A DNA stretch of 64,000 bases from Gadus chalcogrammus (GCF_026213295.1 NC_079414.1:16518163-16582162), one strand, 5' to 3'. Shown: positions 21,561 through 34,015, numbered from the stretch's first letter. Notes: a model not told the origin generated them from the letters alone. Numbers and translations are program-made.

Positions 21561-22559
21561 GATGATTGGTAATTGTTTGCCTACAGGCGGAGTTTGTAGA
21601 CTGAATTAATGTTGTTTTATTCATTTTCTATCTGCCTTTTAATGTAAACATTTGACGTAAAAGCCCCCGAAAAAAACAACGAGGTGACACATTTTCTAAC
21701 TGATTCATAAATCTATTGAACGAATGACAAATTATATAATTTGTATTATTGTTAGTATTATTATCATTATTAATATGACTAGTATTAATACTATATATTT
21801 TACGTCAAAATCAAATGAACGTCGTTACCTGCGTCGTTAACGTCTGCATGTCCGAGCATGCTTTAACATTGAAACAAATAAAGATCAGGATAGGCCTACC
21901 CTGAAAGATAAACAGCCGTGCTGGTGTTTTCTTTTTGTTTCGTTTTAATGCTTTATGCGTGCTATCAAATCACTACTAGCAACTGAGATTATTTTGACTA
22001 AGCAGAGGTTTAATGGTTTTAGTCTATGTGCCCCTCCCATATAAGGCATTGTGGTGTACGTCTCATGTGTCATGAGGGATTGTTTGACTATAAGCCAATA
22101 ATAACTAAGTTGATCTCAGGTCAGCAGTTGCCTCCCTTCCTGTCCTGCCTTGGCCAACCAGGAACACTCATGATTTGTTATGAGAGGAAGTTTTGTCAAA
22201 CAGTAAATATAATCACCAAAGTATTGTCTGTAGAAAAGGTAGTAGGGTGGAATTACAAGGGAATCAAGAAACAAGCATTTTTTTTTTTAAATTAGGTATC
22301 TGTAGTGAAGGCAAAGGGCTGGTCAGACCTGTAGTAGGCTACTGCTAGTAGGCCTATGAGCTAGATTGAAGCACCAGACAAGAGCTGGTCTGATCTGGAA
22401 CAATCTGAAGGCTTTCAGATCTTTAGATCTTCTTACACACTTTTTAAGTTAAGTTTCTGTCAAGTTTGTAGGGTAATATTTTAAAATGTTTAAATGTACT
22501 TCCCAAATCTATCTGTGCAATTCAGATGTGCGTTTTTATTTTAAACACATTTTATGCTT

Positions 22560-22690
22560 TGTTTTTGTTGTGTTGTTGCCCTTGCTAAGCCCTTTGTACT
22601 GCACTGTTGATTCCCACCTGTGATGCCACCAAAACACCCATATGAATAAAGTTGAATTGATTGATTGAATCCGTTTCTGATGCTCTGTAG
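22560..22690 (+). mobile_element. possible LINE/SINE 3' tail
   Basis: TGAATAAAGTTGAATTGATT followed by GATTGAAT resembles the tandem 3' tail of fish non-LTR elements. The body is not recognisable. Confidence 0.25.
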
Positions 22691-23233
22691 GCTGCTAGCA
22701 AACCTCCAGTGTAATATAATATAATAGAGTTGGAAATGCAGCTTCCCATGGTCCTCATTGTTCCGGCAGCACTTCTCACGCAATGGATAGGGTCGCTTTA
22801 GATCTCCTGGGTGAGTGGCTGTGGACGGCGGGCTGTTGTAAAGGCAGTTGTGGAGATGGTTTAAAGAGGAGGGGCTGGAGGTCCCTTAAGGGGGCAGGAC
22901 ATATTTGAGTCTTCTTCCCAAACTTGAAACCGACTTTTGGCTTAATCAGGTTGTCGTCTAATATACATTTGGCTACATTATCTTTTCTGGAAAAAAGTCG
23001 ATGACGTTGATTCATTCAATCGTTTATTGAGAGTCATGAAGAAAGAGTCAGAGCGGCATTACGTGACTAGCATGGATATCTGCATGTCCTTCTCTCTGCA
23101 TCATTCAGGCTCCAAGGGATCCTGGCGTGGGATTGGTTCGTCCTGTTCCATCATGAGAATGGCCCCTCTGTTTGTCGGCCCGCCAGGGTACAGAGGACGG
23201 TTATTGTGGTGCCACTGTGGGGTTTTCAGCCTG

Positions 23234-23349
<116 letters not shown>

Positions 23350-23939
23350 CTCCCCTTCAGCAGTGTTGCCACAATTTTCATGAAATTCCATTGAACATGA
23401 CACTACTTTAAATTGTTATTGTACAACTTGTTACTGTACAACTTGTTAGGTCAGGTAGCAGAATCTGTTTCTCCAGAACTATTACCTTGCAGTTACAGTT
23501 ACTTCAGTTACTTCGCCAGAAAACCGCCACCCGCCAATTAGCATGCATGGCTGGCTACCAGCCACTAGCCAACTCGTTTGTGTATCTTTATTTGTAATCA
23601 CATGCGGATTAATTTGAGCCTCCTGGTAGACAATGATCCCAAACCGACAACATGCCTTACTGGCATCCTTTTGTAGATACCTACAGATGTTTGATGATAG
23701 CTGGAGGATTATTTTTATCCATCACTGATTGTTAGTGAGGATAGGAGACTCCCACAGCAGGCATTGTTTTTTGTTGACCTAGGCATCTGTCTGCCTTCTG
23801 CTTGACTTCCTCTGCCTGTTTCCTGCTTTACTATTGGAATATGTGTTAAGAGACCAGCAGTCACTCCATTTGAACTCTTTGTACTTTGAAAGAGGTCCGA
23901 AGCCACTGCACTATAACAAGAAAACAATGTATTGATATG

Positions 23940-24335
23940 GATGGTTGTGGTGGTGGTGGCGTAAGCGGTGTTGGGGCTGGTGGTGGTGGTGTAAGTGGTG
24001 TTGGAGGTGCAATTTGAGACGGGGACGTGTTAATGGTGGTACTATTGGTGATAGTGGTGTTGATGGTGGCTGGGGTGGTGGTAGTAGTGGCGGTGGTGGT
24101 CTTGGTGGTGGTGGTGGAGACGGTGGTGGTGGAGTGGGTGGTGGTGTTGGGCATTGTGGAGGTAATGACGTGGATGCTGGTTATGGTGGTGTTACTGGTG
24201 TGGTGGTTGTGGTGATGTTTGTGGAGGTCGTGGGGAGGTGGAGGTCAGAGTGTCGATGGTGCCAGTGGTGTTGATGATGGTTGGAAGCAGTTGGTTGGTG
24301 GTGGTGGTGGTGGGGCGGGTGGGCATGATGATTGT
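23940..24335. repeat. degenerate (GGT)n minisatellite-like region
   Basis: About 400 bp of GGT/GTG-rich sequence with no preserved unit. It yields spurious Gly/Val/Trp-rich frames. Confidence 0.85.
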
Positions 24336-24348
24336 GGCTGTGGTCTGA

Positions 24349-25616
24349 GGCCCCGTTTACACGAGGATGCTTGCGGGTAAAAACAACAAAATATTTTATC
24401 GGAAGTGACTTTAGTTTAGACGGTGACTGCGTTTTTGGGGCATGAAAACGCATAAATCTGAAACCACCCTACAGTATGGAAAAGTTGAATACGCTCCGCC
24501 GTAGCGTTTCCGTCTACACTGCCAAGACGCAAAACACTGCTCATATCTGCTCACGTCGCGTACGCGTTTACGTCACATACATGTGCCAGCACAAGGAAAT
24601 AAACAAACATGTCAGATTATTTCCCTGCGTCGGACCTTCAAGCTGCTCTGGCATCTCTAACAAGCGTACAGGAGTCTTTTCAAGAAATGTACAGCAGGGC
24701 TATTCAACCTCCTTAACAAGTGGGACGAAAAGGAAAACCACTGGGGGTTCTTGGGCCACACAGAGTAAAACTACGTGAATGAATCGCTACAAATAAATCT
24801 TACTTAAAGTAGTGTTAACTTAATATATATAGTACTACTGCATGGAATAAACTTGTCAGACGCATTCCTTCCTTCTTCACTTTTAATCATATCATTATAA
24901 AAGATTTTGTTCTCACATATTTTGGACACATATTTAGAATTCAACAATGTTGTTTGAATCATCACAAAACAGAACTACTGTACATATGAGACATTTAGAG
25001 CCACTGAGTCAGTGAGAAAGATTGCATTGACTTGTTTGCCTAGTTTGGCTCATCCTGAGACACTCATGCAGCTTCTCATAGGTCATGGAGCAACGACGCG
25101 TGCCCTTGTTCTGATGGCATTCATATGAGAAAAGCTAGACTCACACGTATCGGTTGAGCCAAACATTGTCAGAATAAGTGATGCCAGTTCCTGGTTGTGG
25201 GGTACTGATACTGGCTAGTATCACCGCCTACACACGGAAACCTGATTTGCATGCAACTATGTTTCTCCTTTATTTTACTTATTTTTTGCATGCAACCTCT
25301 TGTGGGCCAGAAAAAAATTAAGAGGGGCCGCATTTGGCCCACGGGCCGCTAGTTGAATAGGCCTGATGTACAGGATATGTACAGATAGAATTATTGAACA
25401 GAGAAGGATCTTTTTGGTTTTCGTGGCACGGAAAAGGGAAGAAGGAAGATTCTACGCATGCGCTCAGACATGGCGGTGTTGTGTGATAGTGTATCACAGC
25501 ATCACCTAGCCGCCTGGTTTCATCCCGAAATCGCTCGTCTAAACGTGGAATAAAAAGTGAATACGCAACGCCACTTTTGCATCTTCTGTTCAGACCGTCA
25601 TCGTGTAAACGTAGCC
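24349..25616. mobile_element. Harbinger-like MITE carrying a nested hAT element
   Basis: The terminal inverted repeats GGCCCCGTTTACACGA (left) and TCGTGTAAACGTAGCC (right) are flanked by a 3-bp duplication TGA (24346-24348, 25617-25619). The diverged duplicate at about 28255 keeps the site without the insert (GTGGTCTGG then GCCACCTTAG). Without the nested hAT and its extra TSD the MITE is 589 bp, close to the 586-bp relative at 48849. Confidence 0.85.
24695..25365. mobile_element. hAT non-autonomous transposon nested in a MITE
   Basis: The ends CAGGGCTATTCAACC and its imperfect complement TTGAATAGGCCTG are flanked by an exact 8-bp duplication ATGTACAG (24687-24694 and 25366-25373), the hAT signature. 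It is 671 bp with no transposase frame left. Confidence 0.9.
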
Positions 25617-25619
25617 TGA

Positions 25620-26800
25620 GCCAGCTTAGTTCATGAGTTCTCCTGGACCAGACTTCTGCTTGTCCGCCGGTGAACGGGGAACTGAGGGAACTGGTATAAT
25701 GAGGTATTAGCGATAATAATACAATCAATTTGTAAGTACCATAGCTCTACGAACAATGATACTTTTGTTGTGTCACTCATCCGGGGACGCTTATCTGGGA
25801 GAGGTAGGATGGGAATTCATAGGCAGAGATAACACTTTAAAGGGGTGATAACAAACCATCAGGTGTGAGTTTTATAAGCCATTACAATCGATTTGAAAAT
25901 CAGCCTTTTCCTGTGTTTTGGTGGCATCACAGGTGGGAATATCCTCCTAGATGTATGTATGATAGATAAGCAACATTTGCTACAGTCCACCGGGTAGGCG
26001 GGTAGGCTGGTAGACTGATCTATCCTGTATCCAGGTATGAGTGTGATTAGCCATTCACTCACACCAGGTGGCATAATATCACCCCTTTAATTGGGCTGTG
26101 GGAGGTTTTTTTAAGTAGCCTCACCTGGCGGAGTCTGATTGGACTCCAGGACTGGGTGGGGCTGCACACCTGATGCACATTGAGTAATCAGTGGGCACAG
26201 GTTAAACCAGCCATCTCAACAAACTCTGGGAGATCTCCTGGATGGCAGCGGAGAGCCCCTGCCATGTTCATTATCAACCCTTTTAAATAATAACCAGATT
26301 TCCAACAACACCACCGACGTGAGTCCTTTGTCTGGAGGAGCCCAAAATAAGTCAGCTAGGTGGAGTTTGGCAGCCATACCAGCAATCATCCACACACACT
26401 CCCATGGTGACCTGTTTGTCAAAAGTTAATTTAAGAACGGTGTCCAAGGAAGGGACGAGTAAGCAACACAAGCTTTCGAGTAAGCCTGCCACATTCCATA
26501 ATACACGTCTGCTGAACATGATTACTTCAAGATAAACAGAGATTTTGAGAGGATTATTTTCTTTATAATTTGAATTAATACGTTAGACACATATTAGAAA
26601 ATTAGAAATGACAGTCTGCTGATCTGCTGATGATCAGCAGACCGATTTTTTACAACATAATACTGTTCCACCTACTAGCTCAGCAAGCAAACTTCAGATT
26701 TTTTCTTGGCCCCCATGTGTGCGATGCAGTGGCCTCTCACGTTTCACAACATTGAAGACCCAGTAAATTTAGACTAGACTAGGCTAGCCCACGTGGGCCG
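25620..26800 (+). repeat. segmental duplicate, copy A (interrupted)
   Basis: The stretches 25620-25840 and 26425-26800 align with 28262-28541 and 28553-28990. Shared landmarks are TTAGTTCATGAGTTC, AATACAATCAATTTGT, GTGTCACTCATCCGGGG and CACCTACTAGCTCAGCAAGC. Copy A is split by a MITE and further unmatched sequence between 25840 and 26425. Confidence 0.85.
25836..26090. mobile_element. MITE with AAAGGGGTGAT ends
   Basis: The left end TTTAAAGGGGTGATA and right end TATCACCCCTTTAA are inverted repeats. The internal GAGTGTGATTAGCCATT also appears near the end of a related element at 42080-42143. Copy B of the duplication has only TTTAAAG at this point. Confidence 0.7.
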
Positions 26801-26859
26801 AAGACATAAAACTCTTATAACCGATAGAGTTGCTTCTTCTTCAAGTCTGTTGCCATCTC

Positions 26860-28140
26860 AGATGTCGTTCTGCCAGTGTCTGGCACAGGTCACATCTGAT
26901 GGGGTCGGTTCAGCCAGGTTCTTGGGCTGCAATGGGGGGGGGGCGTCACTCTCCAGTAGGTGGGACATTGTCTGTACTGCTCCGCAGCTGCTTGTGTCTT
27001 CTGACTGGTAGTTCCATGCTTTGCACCTCCCCAGCTCCACTCGTAATCTGTTCAGGGTCTTCCAGGTTGGCCATGGGAGGTCATGCCCGCTGGTGAGGCA
27101 TTCAGTCTGAGTGATTCCTCTCTCCATCTAATCATGGGCTTGTGTGTTGAGCTGGTTCCATTTATCTTGGTAGATGTCGGTCCTTGCTGTTTCTTTCGTT
27201 GTCTGCAGAGGTGGGACTGTCTGCAGGAAACTGGCTCTGGATTTCAGTCAGGGGGGAGGTGCTGTGTATCCATGCAGAGGATGCCTGGTATCGATCTCCT
27301 TTGCTCTCCGCTTGTCTTGGGCAACAATGGATCATCTGATGTGTGTGTGGGGGGGGGGGGAGGGAAATGCCAACTAGGGCGTAGAGGCACAGGACTGGCG
27401 TTGTCTTTATGCATCCAGTGATAATGCGGCAGGTGTTGTTGAGGGCTGTGTCAACCAATTTGGTGTGGTGGATGCGGCTCCAGCTTGAGCACGTGTATTC
27501 GGCTGTGAAGAAGAACAGGGCTAGGGCATTTGCACGGATGGTTGGTTGGATCAGCGCCCCACTTTGAGTTTACCAGTTTGCGCAGGATGTTGTTGCGACT
27601 GTTGACCTTGGCTTTGGTGTTTTGAAGGTGGGTCCTTAAAGAGAGTGTCCTGTTGAGTGTGACTCCGAGGTACCCGGGGTGGGAGTGGTTGGAGAGTTTG
27701 TGGCCATCCCATGAGACGCTCAGTTATTTTCCTGCATCTCGATTTTTAAGATTGAAGCTGCATTTTTGATTGGTTGGGTTTCAGGTGGTTGTTATTGTAA
27801 CAGGTTGTCATCTCTTGGAGGGAGCTCTCCAGGACAGGCTCGAACTTGTGGAAGTTCTCCTGTTTGGTGGGGATGCAGAGGTCATAAGCATAGATGAATC
27901 TGCGGCATTGTGGGGGAAGTGGGTGGTCGTTGTTGTAGATGTTGAGGAGGAGGGGGGCCAGTACGTTGCCTTATGGTAGGCCGTTCTATTGGGCTTTCAA
28001 TTGCTCGCCTTGTCGTTTAGCTGAACGAAGAAGTGCCTGTTGTTGAGAAAGCTTTTGATGTCTTGGCACAGGTCGAGGTCACCGCCAGTCATGTCAAGAA
28101 GTTTCCTGATCATGGGTGCGATGTTGGACATGTCCGACCT
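26860..28140 (-). pseudogene. dead non-LTR retrotransposon reverse transcriptase (jockey/I-like)
   Basis: Read on minus, broken frames give RRFIYAYDLC (about 27880-27910), HLKPNQSK, LNNTCRIITGCIKTTPVLCL and the C-terminal PWPTWKTLNRLR with CARHWQN. These blocks are those of fish non-LTR elements of the jockey/I group (family knowledge). The catalytic YADD has become YAYD, and there are several frameshifts and stops, so it is inactive. It lies between the two segmental duplicates. Confidence 0.75.
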
Positions 28141-28144
28141 AGTA

Positions 28145-28212
28145 ATAATGTGTTCGCTTTTAATAATAATTCCCCAAATTTGAGTTGGTGTGCCCTGAAT
28201 TTAATGTTTTTT
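28145..28212 (+). repeat. short dispersed repeat, copy 1
   Basis: CGCTTTTAATAATAATTCCC followed by CAAATTTGAGTTGGTGTGCC is repeated at 29400-29466. It suggests that the duplication unit is longer than copies A and B alone. Confidence 0.7.
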
Positions 28213-28261
28213 AGAGGAAGTTGTGGGGGTGGTTGGGGTGTTGATTGGGGCAGTGGTCTGG

Positions 28262-28990
28262 GCCACCTTAGTTCATGAGTTCAGCGAGACAAGACTTCTG
28301 CTTGTCTGCCAGACGAACAGGGAGCTGAGGAAGTGGAGCAGAGGTGAGCACAGAGATACTGCTGAGAATGAAGAAGATTGGTAAGATAGGGTTGATGAAT
28401 GACGTATTAACGATATTAATACAATCAATTTGTCAGTTTAATAGTTATACGAACAATGATAATTGTGTCACTCATCCGGGGAAGCTTATCTTGGAGAGGT
28501 AGGATTGGACTTCATAGGCAGAGATAGCACTTTAAAGTGACCCTTGACACCAAAAGTTAATTTTAGAACCCGGTCCGATGAAGGGACAAGGAAGCAAGAC
28601 AATCTTTCAGGCCATCCTGACACATCCCATAATGCACACAACGTCTGCTGAACTCATTAGGAATGTCGGCGCAATATAGTATTCATTCATGACATTCACA
28701 GTTTTTTAAAACATTAATAAAACTACATCCAACCTTTTGGGAGTATTTTTTCTTTACAATTTTAATTAATACGCCATTAGACATTATTTCTGACTCTTTC
28801 AGATTCAGAGATAAGTGTCTGCTATTCGTATTTTGTTCTGTCAGTGTAATCATTTCCACCTACTAGCTCAGCAAGCACAATTCTGTTTTCTTCTTGGCCC
28901 ACTTGTGTGAGAAGCAGTGGCCTCTCCCGTTTCACAACAGTGAAGTCCCAGTACTGTTAGGCTAGACTAGCCTAGCCCACATGGGCTGTA
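28262..28990 (+). repeat. segmental duplicate, copy B (empty sites)
   Basis: It is collinear with copy A but lacks the Harbinger-like MITE, the hAT and the 25.84-26.42 kb insert. It therefore preserves the pre-insertion state of those sites. Confidence 0.85.
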
Positions 28991-29399
28991 GACATCGTTT
29001 TCAGAGAGGGCTTTCAGTGGCTACATAAAAAGTTGTATGCACCATATATATTCAATGTCACATATATACCAAGTCGGTGTTCCTTATTTATAAACATTTT
29101 GTGTTTACTATAGTTCATAATTGGTATGAGGTCTGGCAGTTGGAGGTACTTAATTGTGGATGTGTTCCCTGATGTGTTTGTATCCTCCACAGCCTAAACA
29201 CGCATTTCTATACTCAAATTACTTTAAGCATCAATGATCACAAATATGCAAAACAAGACCAGAAATGTATTTGATGGATGCATGATAAACAAGCCTATAT
29301 ATTTTGAAACACATTAAGACAATATATATTTTTTAATTTTAAAAAAAATGTAGACCGACAATAATTCTGAAACATCCTACACATCCTACTGTTCAATAT

Positions 29400-29466
29400 G
29401 TGCTTTTAATAATCATTCCCCACCTTTAATTTGGAGTGCCCTAAATGTCCGGTTCGTTTTAGGCCT
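29400..29466 (+). repeat. short dispersed repeat, copy 2
   Basis: It contains TGCTTTTAATAATCATTCCC followed by TTTGGAGTGCCCTAAATG, diverged from 28145-28212. Confidence 0.7.
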
Positions 29467-29693
29467 AGAACTAGGCTATATATTCATACATTTTAATTAT
29501 TTATACATATGCGTTTCATCAATCAAAATCCTGACACTAGAAAAACACCCCAGACTGATATCAAGATATGATTTGTCAACGCGAAGAACAACTGCGCCCT
29601 CTATTGGAATTGTTTGATACGAACATTTAAATACCTTTTTGTATTGTCGAGTTGCAAGTAAATGCACTGTCAATGGAAAAAAAAAAAATCTAT

Positions 29694-29752
29694 CTATATA
29701 TATATATATGCCTATATATATATATGCCTAAATATATATATATATATATATG
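29694..29752. repeat. (AT)n array
   Basis: Interrupted TATATA array. Confidence 0.9.
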
Positions 29753-30900
29753 AAATAAGGCACCCTTCATGATGACCAATCTTAAAAAAAAAAGATTGGG
29801 CTACCGCGAAATGTCAAAGCCTAGCGGTCTCATCCTAATACTATTACTAATAATCGATTTAATTTATATGGTCCGAATGCGCTAAAAGTAGTAGCCTACT
29901 ACCAGTAATGGTGAACGCAAAACTTGTACTTGTAATGCTTCATCACTAGAGGGAAGCAAATAAGCGTCTCAATATGTCAAGCCGATGCGTATCAAGTCAC
30001 AACCAATTGTACCAACAACTACCAACAAAAACAAAGAGTGACAATGGAGTGAAAAAAGTATCTCCGCTAGCGCATAATCTTGTTCTTGTTTAATAGCTTT
30101 TTGATTCTGTCGATTACTGCAATAACTGCACTTATTGCTGTGGTTGCTCGACGGCTCGAGGTCCAGACTTATCAGGAATATAACAATTAAATCGTACATT
30201 GCCATACAATAGCCTACACCCTTAGGCAGCTATTCTTAAACAATGATTGGTAAACAATTACAGTGTAATTGTTTCTTTTATTTGACTATAAATAGCCTAC
30301 TATGACTTCAGAACGTAATTACCCATGACCAATAATTCAAAAATAACAAAGGAGCTATAGCATAACAAATTATGAACCTGTCTGTCTTAGGCCTACATGT
30401 TTTAGAAACTCGTCACTGCCCTGTGTTTTTAACATGTCTTTGTGTGAAGCACGAGTGCCTACGTTTGGACGAAGAAAACCGCATTCAAATGGAATAATGG
30501 ACTGTTTTCATGTTACAGTTACTACACAGCCTTCATAATCGTCTGTTTTTTTTAACGTTGTTATTGTATGATTTTGATTGGGAATGTCAACTTTTGTAAA
30601 CCATTATGGGCTGGTCAGGTCAGGATAGTGTGATGATAGTGCTTGTTTATTGATTATTCCTGTATATACGGTATTCGCTAACGCTGGATGCCTCTAGCCA
30701 ATTAATGACTGATATCTGAATTAATAAAGGAGCACAATCACCTCCTAAATAAATCTTATTTAAGAAATAATGTCTATATCACAGCTTTATAGGCCTACAT
30801 AACAGCTCACCGAAACCTTGCAAGGACATGTAACTATCTGTTTCGCAAATGTTGAACCATCCAAATCCATGATGTTATGTATTGTGTATTGTGTTTGCGT
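29753..30900. other. intergenic sequence
   Basis: AT-rich; nothing recognisable. Confidence 0.5.
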
Positions 30901-30904
30901 TTAT

Positions 30905-31195
30905 TCACTCACTACCGTTCAAAAGTTTGGGGTCAATTCGGTTTCAATGAAGATACAATTAAATTAATCAGAAAATACAGTCCAGACATTTTAATGTGTT
31001 AAATGACTATTCTAGCAGCAAACGGCTGATCTTTATGGAATTTCTACATATAAAGAGGCCCATTTCCAGCAACCATCACTCCTGTGTTCTAATGGTACAC
31101 TGTTTAGCCAATCTTGTTGAAAGGCTAATGTATGATTAGAAAACCCTTGTGCAATTATTTGAGCAAGGCTGATAACAACTGACTAGAAGTGTGAG
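30905..31195 (+). mobile_element. Tc1/mariner fragment (left end)
   Basis: CTACCGTTCAAAAGTTTGGG is the usual start of fish Tc1 inverted repeats. It is followed by conserved-looking flank (CCAGCAACCATCACTCCTGT, GATTAGAAAACCCTTGTGCA). No matching right end or transposase frame follows, so it is a truncated copy. Confidence 0.75.
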
Positions 31196-31599
31196 TTTTG
31201 GACAGGATGGGACCTGTGGTCACCCTCTTTGCAGAAGATTCTTACGTATCCTGTCTTCCAGGCGGTCCATATAGGCTCGACCACCTGATGTCTCTTCAGG
31301 CCTGCGACTCTGATGTGGTTCCAGGTGGGTTTGGCAGTCATTTAAAGACAAACTAGACATGACTTCAAAGCCTTTAGCTGGTTGACAGTACACACGTAAT
31401 AGGGAACTTCTGTTGGCTGCTATTATACTTGTACAGACCTTCTAAACTGAGACACCATCTATGATAAGAGGGTATTGACCGTAGATCAGGTTTTTTTCTT
31501 AATATTTGTTGCAAACAGAAAGTTTCTACTGGACTTCTTCATCCCAAATTTTTCTTAAACACTTTCTGCAGAAGTTGTGTCCACATGTGGTGGACTTGA

Positions 31600-31720
31600 C
31601 TGATGTACAAGATGTGTCGAGGTATCCCTGAGCAAGATACCTTACCATAATTGCCTCAGACGAGCTGCCTGTCACCTTGCATGGTTGACTTGTGAATGTG
31701 TGCATTAACCGTTGTAAGTC
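31600..31720 (+). mobile_element. SINE-like fragment
   Basis: GTCGAGGTATCCCTGAGCAA then GATACCTTACC and GTGAATGTGTGCATTAACCG resemble a repeat common in fish genomes (CCCTGAGCAAGACACCTAACC). The ends are not resolved. Confidence 0.4.
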
Positions 31721-31904
31721 TCTCTCTCAACCAATCAGAGTATCCAATGGCTCCAATCCTCAGAAAACCAACTCTCTCAGACTTTGCATGTTGAATCGGA
31801 CCAGACACTGTCCGCACGCTGAACACAACAAACAGATTTGTTCCCGAGCTCGTCTGAGTCTCCCCAAACATTTCAGATGGCCAACGTTTGGGCCAGTGTG
31901 TTCC

Positions 31905-32040
31905 ACGCTAAAAGGTGCTGCCTGTAGCAGAGTAGATATGAACCCTGGCTTCCACCTCATAAGAGGCCAGACCTTCATCATAATCACCAAACAGCCCCAC
32001 CTTCTGGATCTCAGCTCTCAGGGGGAGACCGACAAAATAA
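31905..32040 (-). pseudogene. B30.2/SPRY-domain remnant
   Basis: The minus-strand frame reads LRAEIQKVGLFGDYDEGLAS then YEVEARVHIYSATGSTF and a stop. The pattern VGxFxDYxxGxxSxYxVEARxHIYSxTG is that of B30.2 domains of fish TRIM and NLR proteins (family knowledge). Only about 45 residues survive, with no exon context. Confidence 0.45.
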
Positions 32041-32149
32041 ATGAATAAATACAAACTTACTGTTGCAGTAAAAAAATTAATGGTAGCATTTTTCAGGGGT
32101 GATAATGAGCTCACCTGCTAAATTATACTGTTTCTTTGATATCCTTAAT

Positions 32150-32152
<3 letters not shown>

Positions 32153-32238
<86 letters not shown>

Positions 32239-32270
32239 TGGAGAGAGAGAGAGAGAGAGGGAGAGATGGA
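32153..32270. repeat. (GA)n microsatellite
   Basis: A perfect GA array from 32153 to about 32230, then GA with GGGAGAGATG interruptions. Confidence 0.97.
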
Positions 32271-32699
32271 GGGATGGCGGGACAGATAAAAAGATAGACA
32301 GAGAAGAGACAAATCATCGACATACAATACAGACGGTTCGACCGATGTCCATTGCACCGTCTCCATCCCATTCAGAGCGGGATGCAGAGCGACATTCCCA
32401 GCAGGGGAAGGAAAGCCGGTGTCAGTCCAGCGCCTCGTAAAGACCCTACACAGCGCCTGAATTGGCCTTTTGTGGGGAGCTGCTATAGCCTTCCCCTGGT
32501 CCGGCCCCGGCCGGCCCCATTCACAAAGGTCACGTTGCTCGCCCACACTTAGACTACCTCACAATGCTACTCTTTTAGTGACGCCTCATTGAAATTCCCC
32601 CCTAGCCTTACCACTGGGAATGGTTTCACTTCACCACTAGTCTCCACGGAAACAAGGGAAGTGATAGAGCGTCCGGCTGGACGGCAGAAGTGTGCCTTC

Positions 32700-32736
32700 C
32701 CGGATATCAGTGTGTGTGTGAGTGTGTGTGTAAGAA

Positions 32737-32766
<30 letters not shown>
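32700..32766. repeat. (GT)n interrupted microsatellite
   Basis: Two GT blocks separated by AAGAAGTGA. Confidence 0.9.
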
Positions 32767-32775
<9 letters not shown>

Positions 32776-33139
32776 GATGTATGTGTGTGTAAGAGGATGT
32801 TGCCACATGTGTCTGACTTAGATTATTTGTCACTGTGTGTGTATGTGTGTGTTTATGGGTTGGTAACAAAAACAAGTAATTTTGTAATTTTTTCGGAAAC
32901 TCAAAGCAAAGAATCCTACTTGTATGGCTGAAAAAAAAATCGTTCTCAGAATCAGAATGAGATTTGACTTCATTTTCAACATCGCATTAGGAATTTGTCC
33001 CGTGCTTTACGCACAATAATAAGTAATTATTAATAGTAAAGAGACCTAAATGTAAAATATAAAGAATGGAAGAAAGAAAGAAAATATAAAGAAAGTTCTG
33101 TTGGTCAAGAAAAATCGGTATAAAATTGATAACGGATTT

Positions 33140-34015
33140 GCTCTCTACAACATCTGCAGGATACGGCCCTCCCTCAAAAGGGAAGCAGCTCAGCCCTTGG
33201 TCCAAGCGCTCATCATCTGAGGCCACGACTACTGCAACTCGCTCCTGGCTGGACTCCCTTCCTCCGCCATCAAACCTTTACAGGGTATCCAGAACGCAGC
33301 AGCACGCCTCGTGTTCAACTTACCAAGATTTCCTCATTAACCCCTGTCTTCCGTAACCTCCACGGGCTCCCTGTAGTAGCATGCATCAAGATTCATGACA
33401 ATGTTACTGGCCTACAAGGGTGAACTGGAAATGCCCCTGCCTACCTCCAAGTCTAAGTCAGACCACACACCACTTGTGCGCTCCGCTCAATTACCTCAGC
33501 TGGACGTCTTGCACTGCCATCGCTAAGAGCAAGCAAAGGTTGCACAACAAAGTCAAACTTATTCTCTGTTCTGGCAACGCAATAGTTCAACGAGCCCCCT
33601 GCCGATGTCAGGAGTGCAGTTGCTCACCAGCTTTCACAAGAGACTTAAAACTCACCTGTTCAGAGTTCACCTGGACGCTGCATAGCTTCCCTCTTTATCC
33701 CCAACCGCCTTTCCTCCTGCCTTAATCCTAAAAAAAAAAACTCTTTTGCACTTATTGTACATTTGTACGTCCTGTCACTTAACGTATGCACTTTTTTATG
33801 CGTTATGTCCAGTTACTTTAAATTAGCATTGAGCATATTTCCCGAGCTATCTTTGTGGGAAAAAAGGGAATGGGTCAACCTAGCAATTGTAAATGCTTGG
33901 CACTTAATCTATGAACTTCCCTACTGTACCGACAGCGTTAAATTGTTGTTTCTCTAACTTCTGAAAAAATGTACTTATTGTTCGTCGCTTTTGATAAAAG
34001 CGTATGCTAAATCTA
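33140..34015 (+). pseudogene. L2-type LINE 3' part, degenerate
   Basis: Broken frames give IRPSLK, DYCNSLLAGLPSAIKPLQ and IQNAAARLVFNLP, the C-terminal blocks of L2 reverse transcriptase ORFs. The copy ends with GATAAAAGCGTATGCTAAAT and ATGTTAA, the usual L2-like tail. Frameshifts and stops are numerous. Confidence 0.75.

Noticed and set aside
25620..28990. LTR retrotransposon with copies A and B as long terminal repeats
   Set aside because: The enclosed RT is of the non-LTR type and antisense. I see no primer-binding site, polypurine tract, TG...CA ends, protease or integrase, and the copies differ too much.
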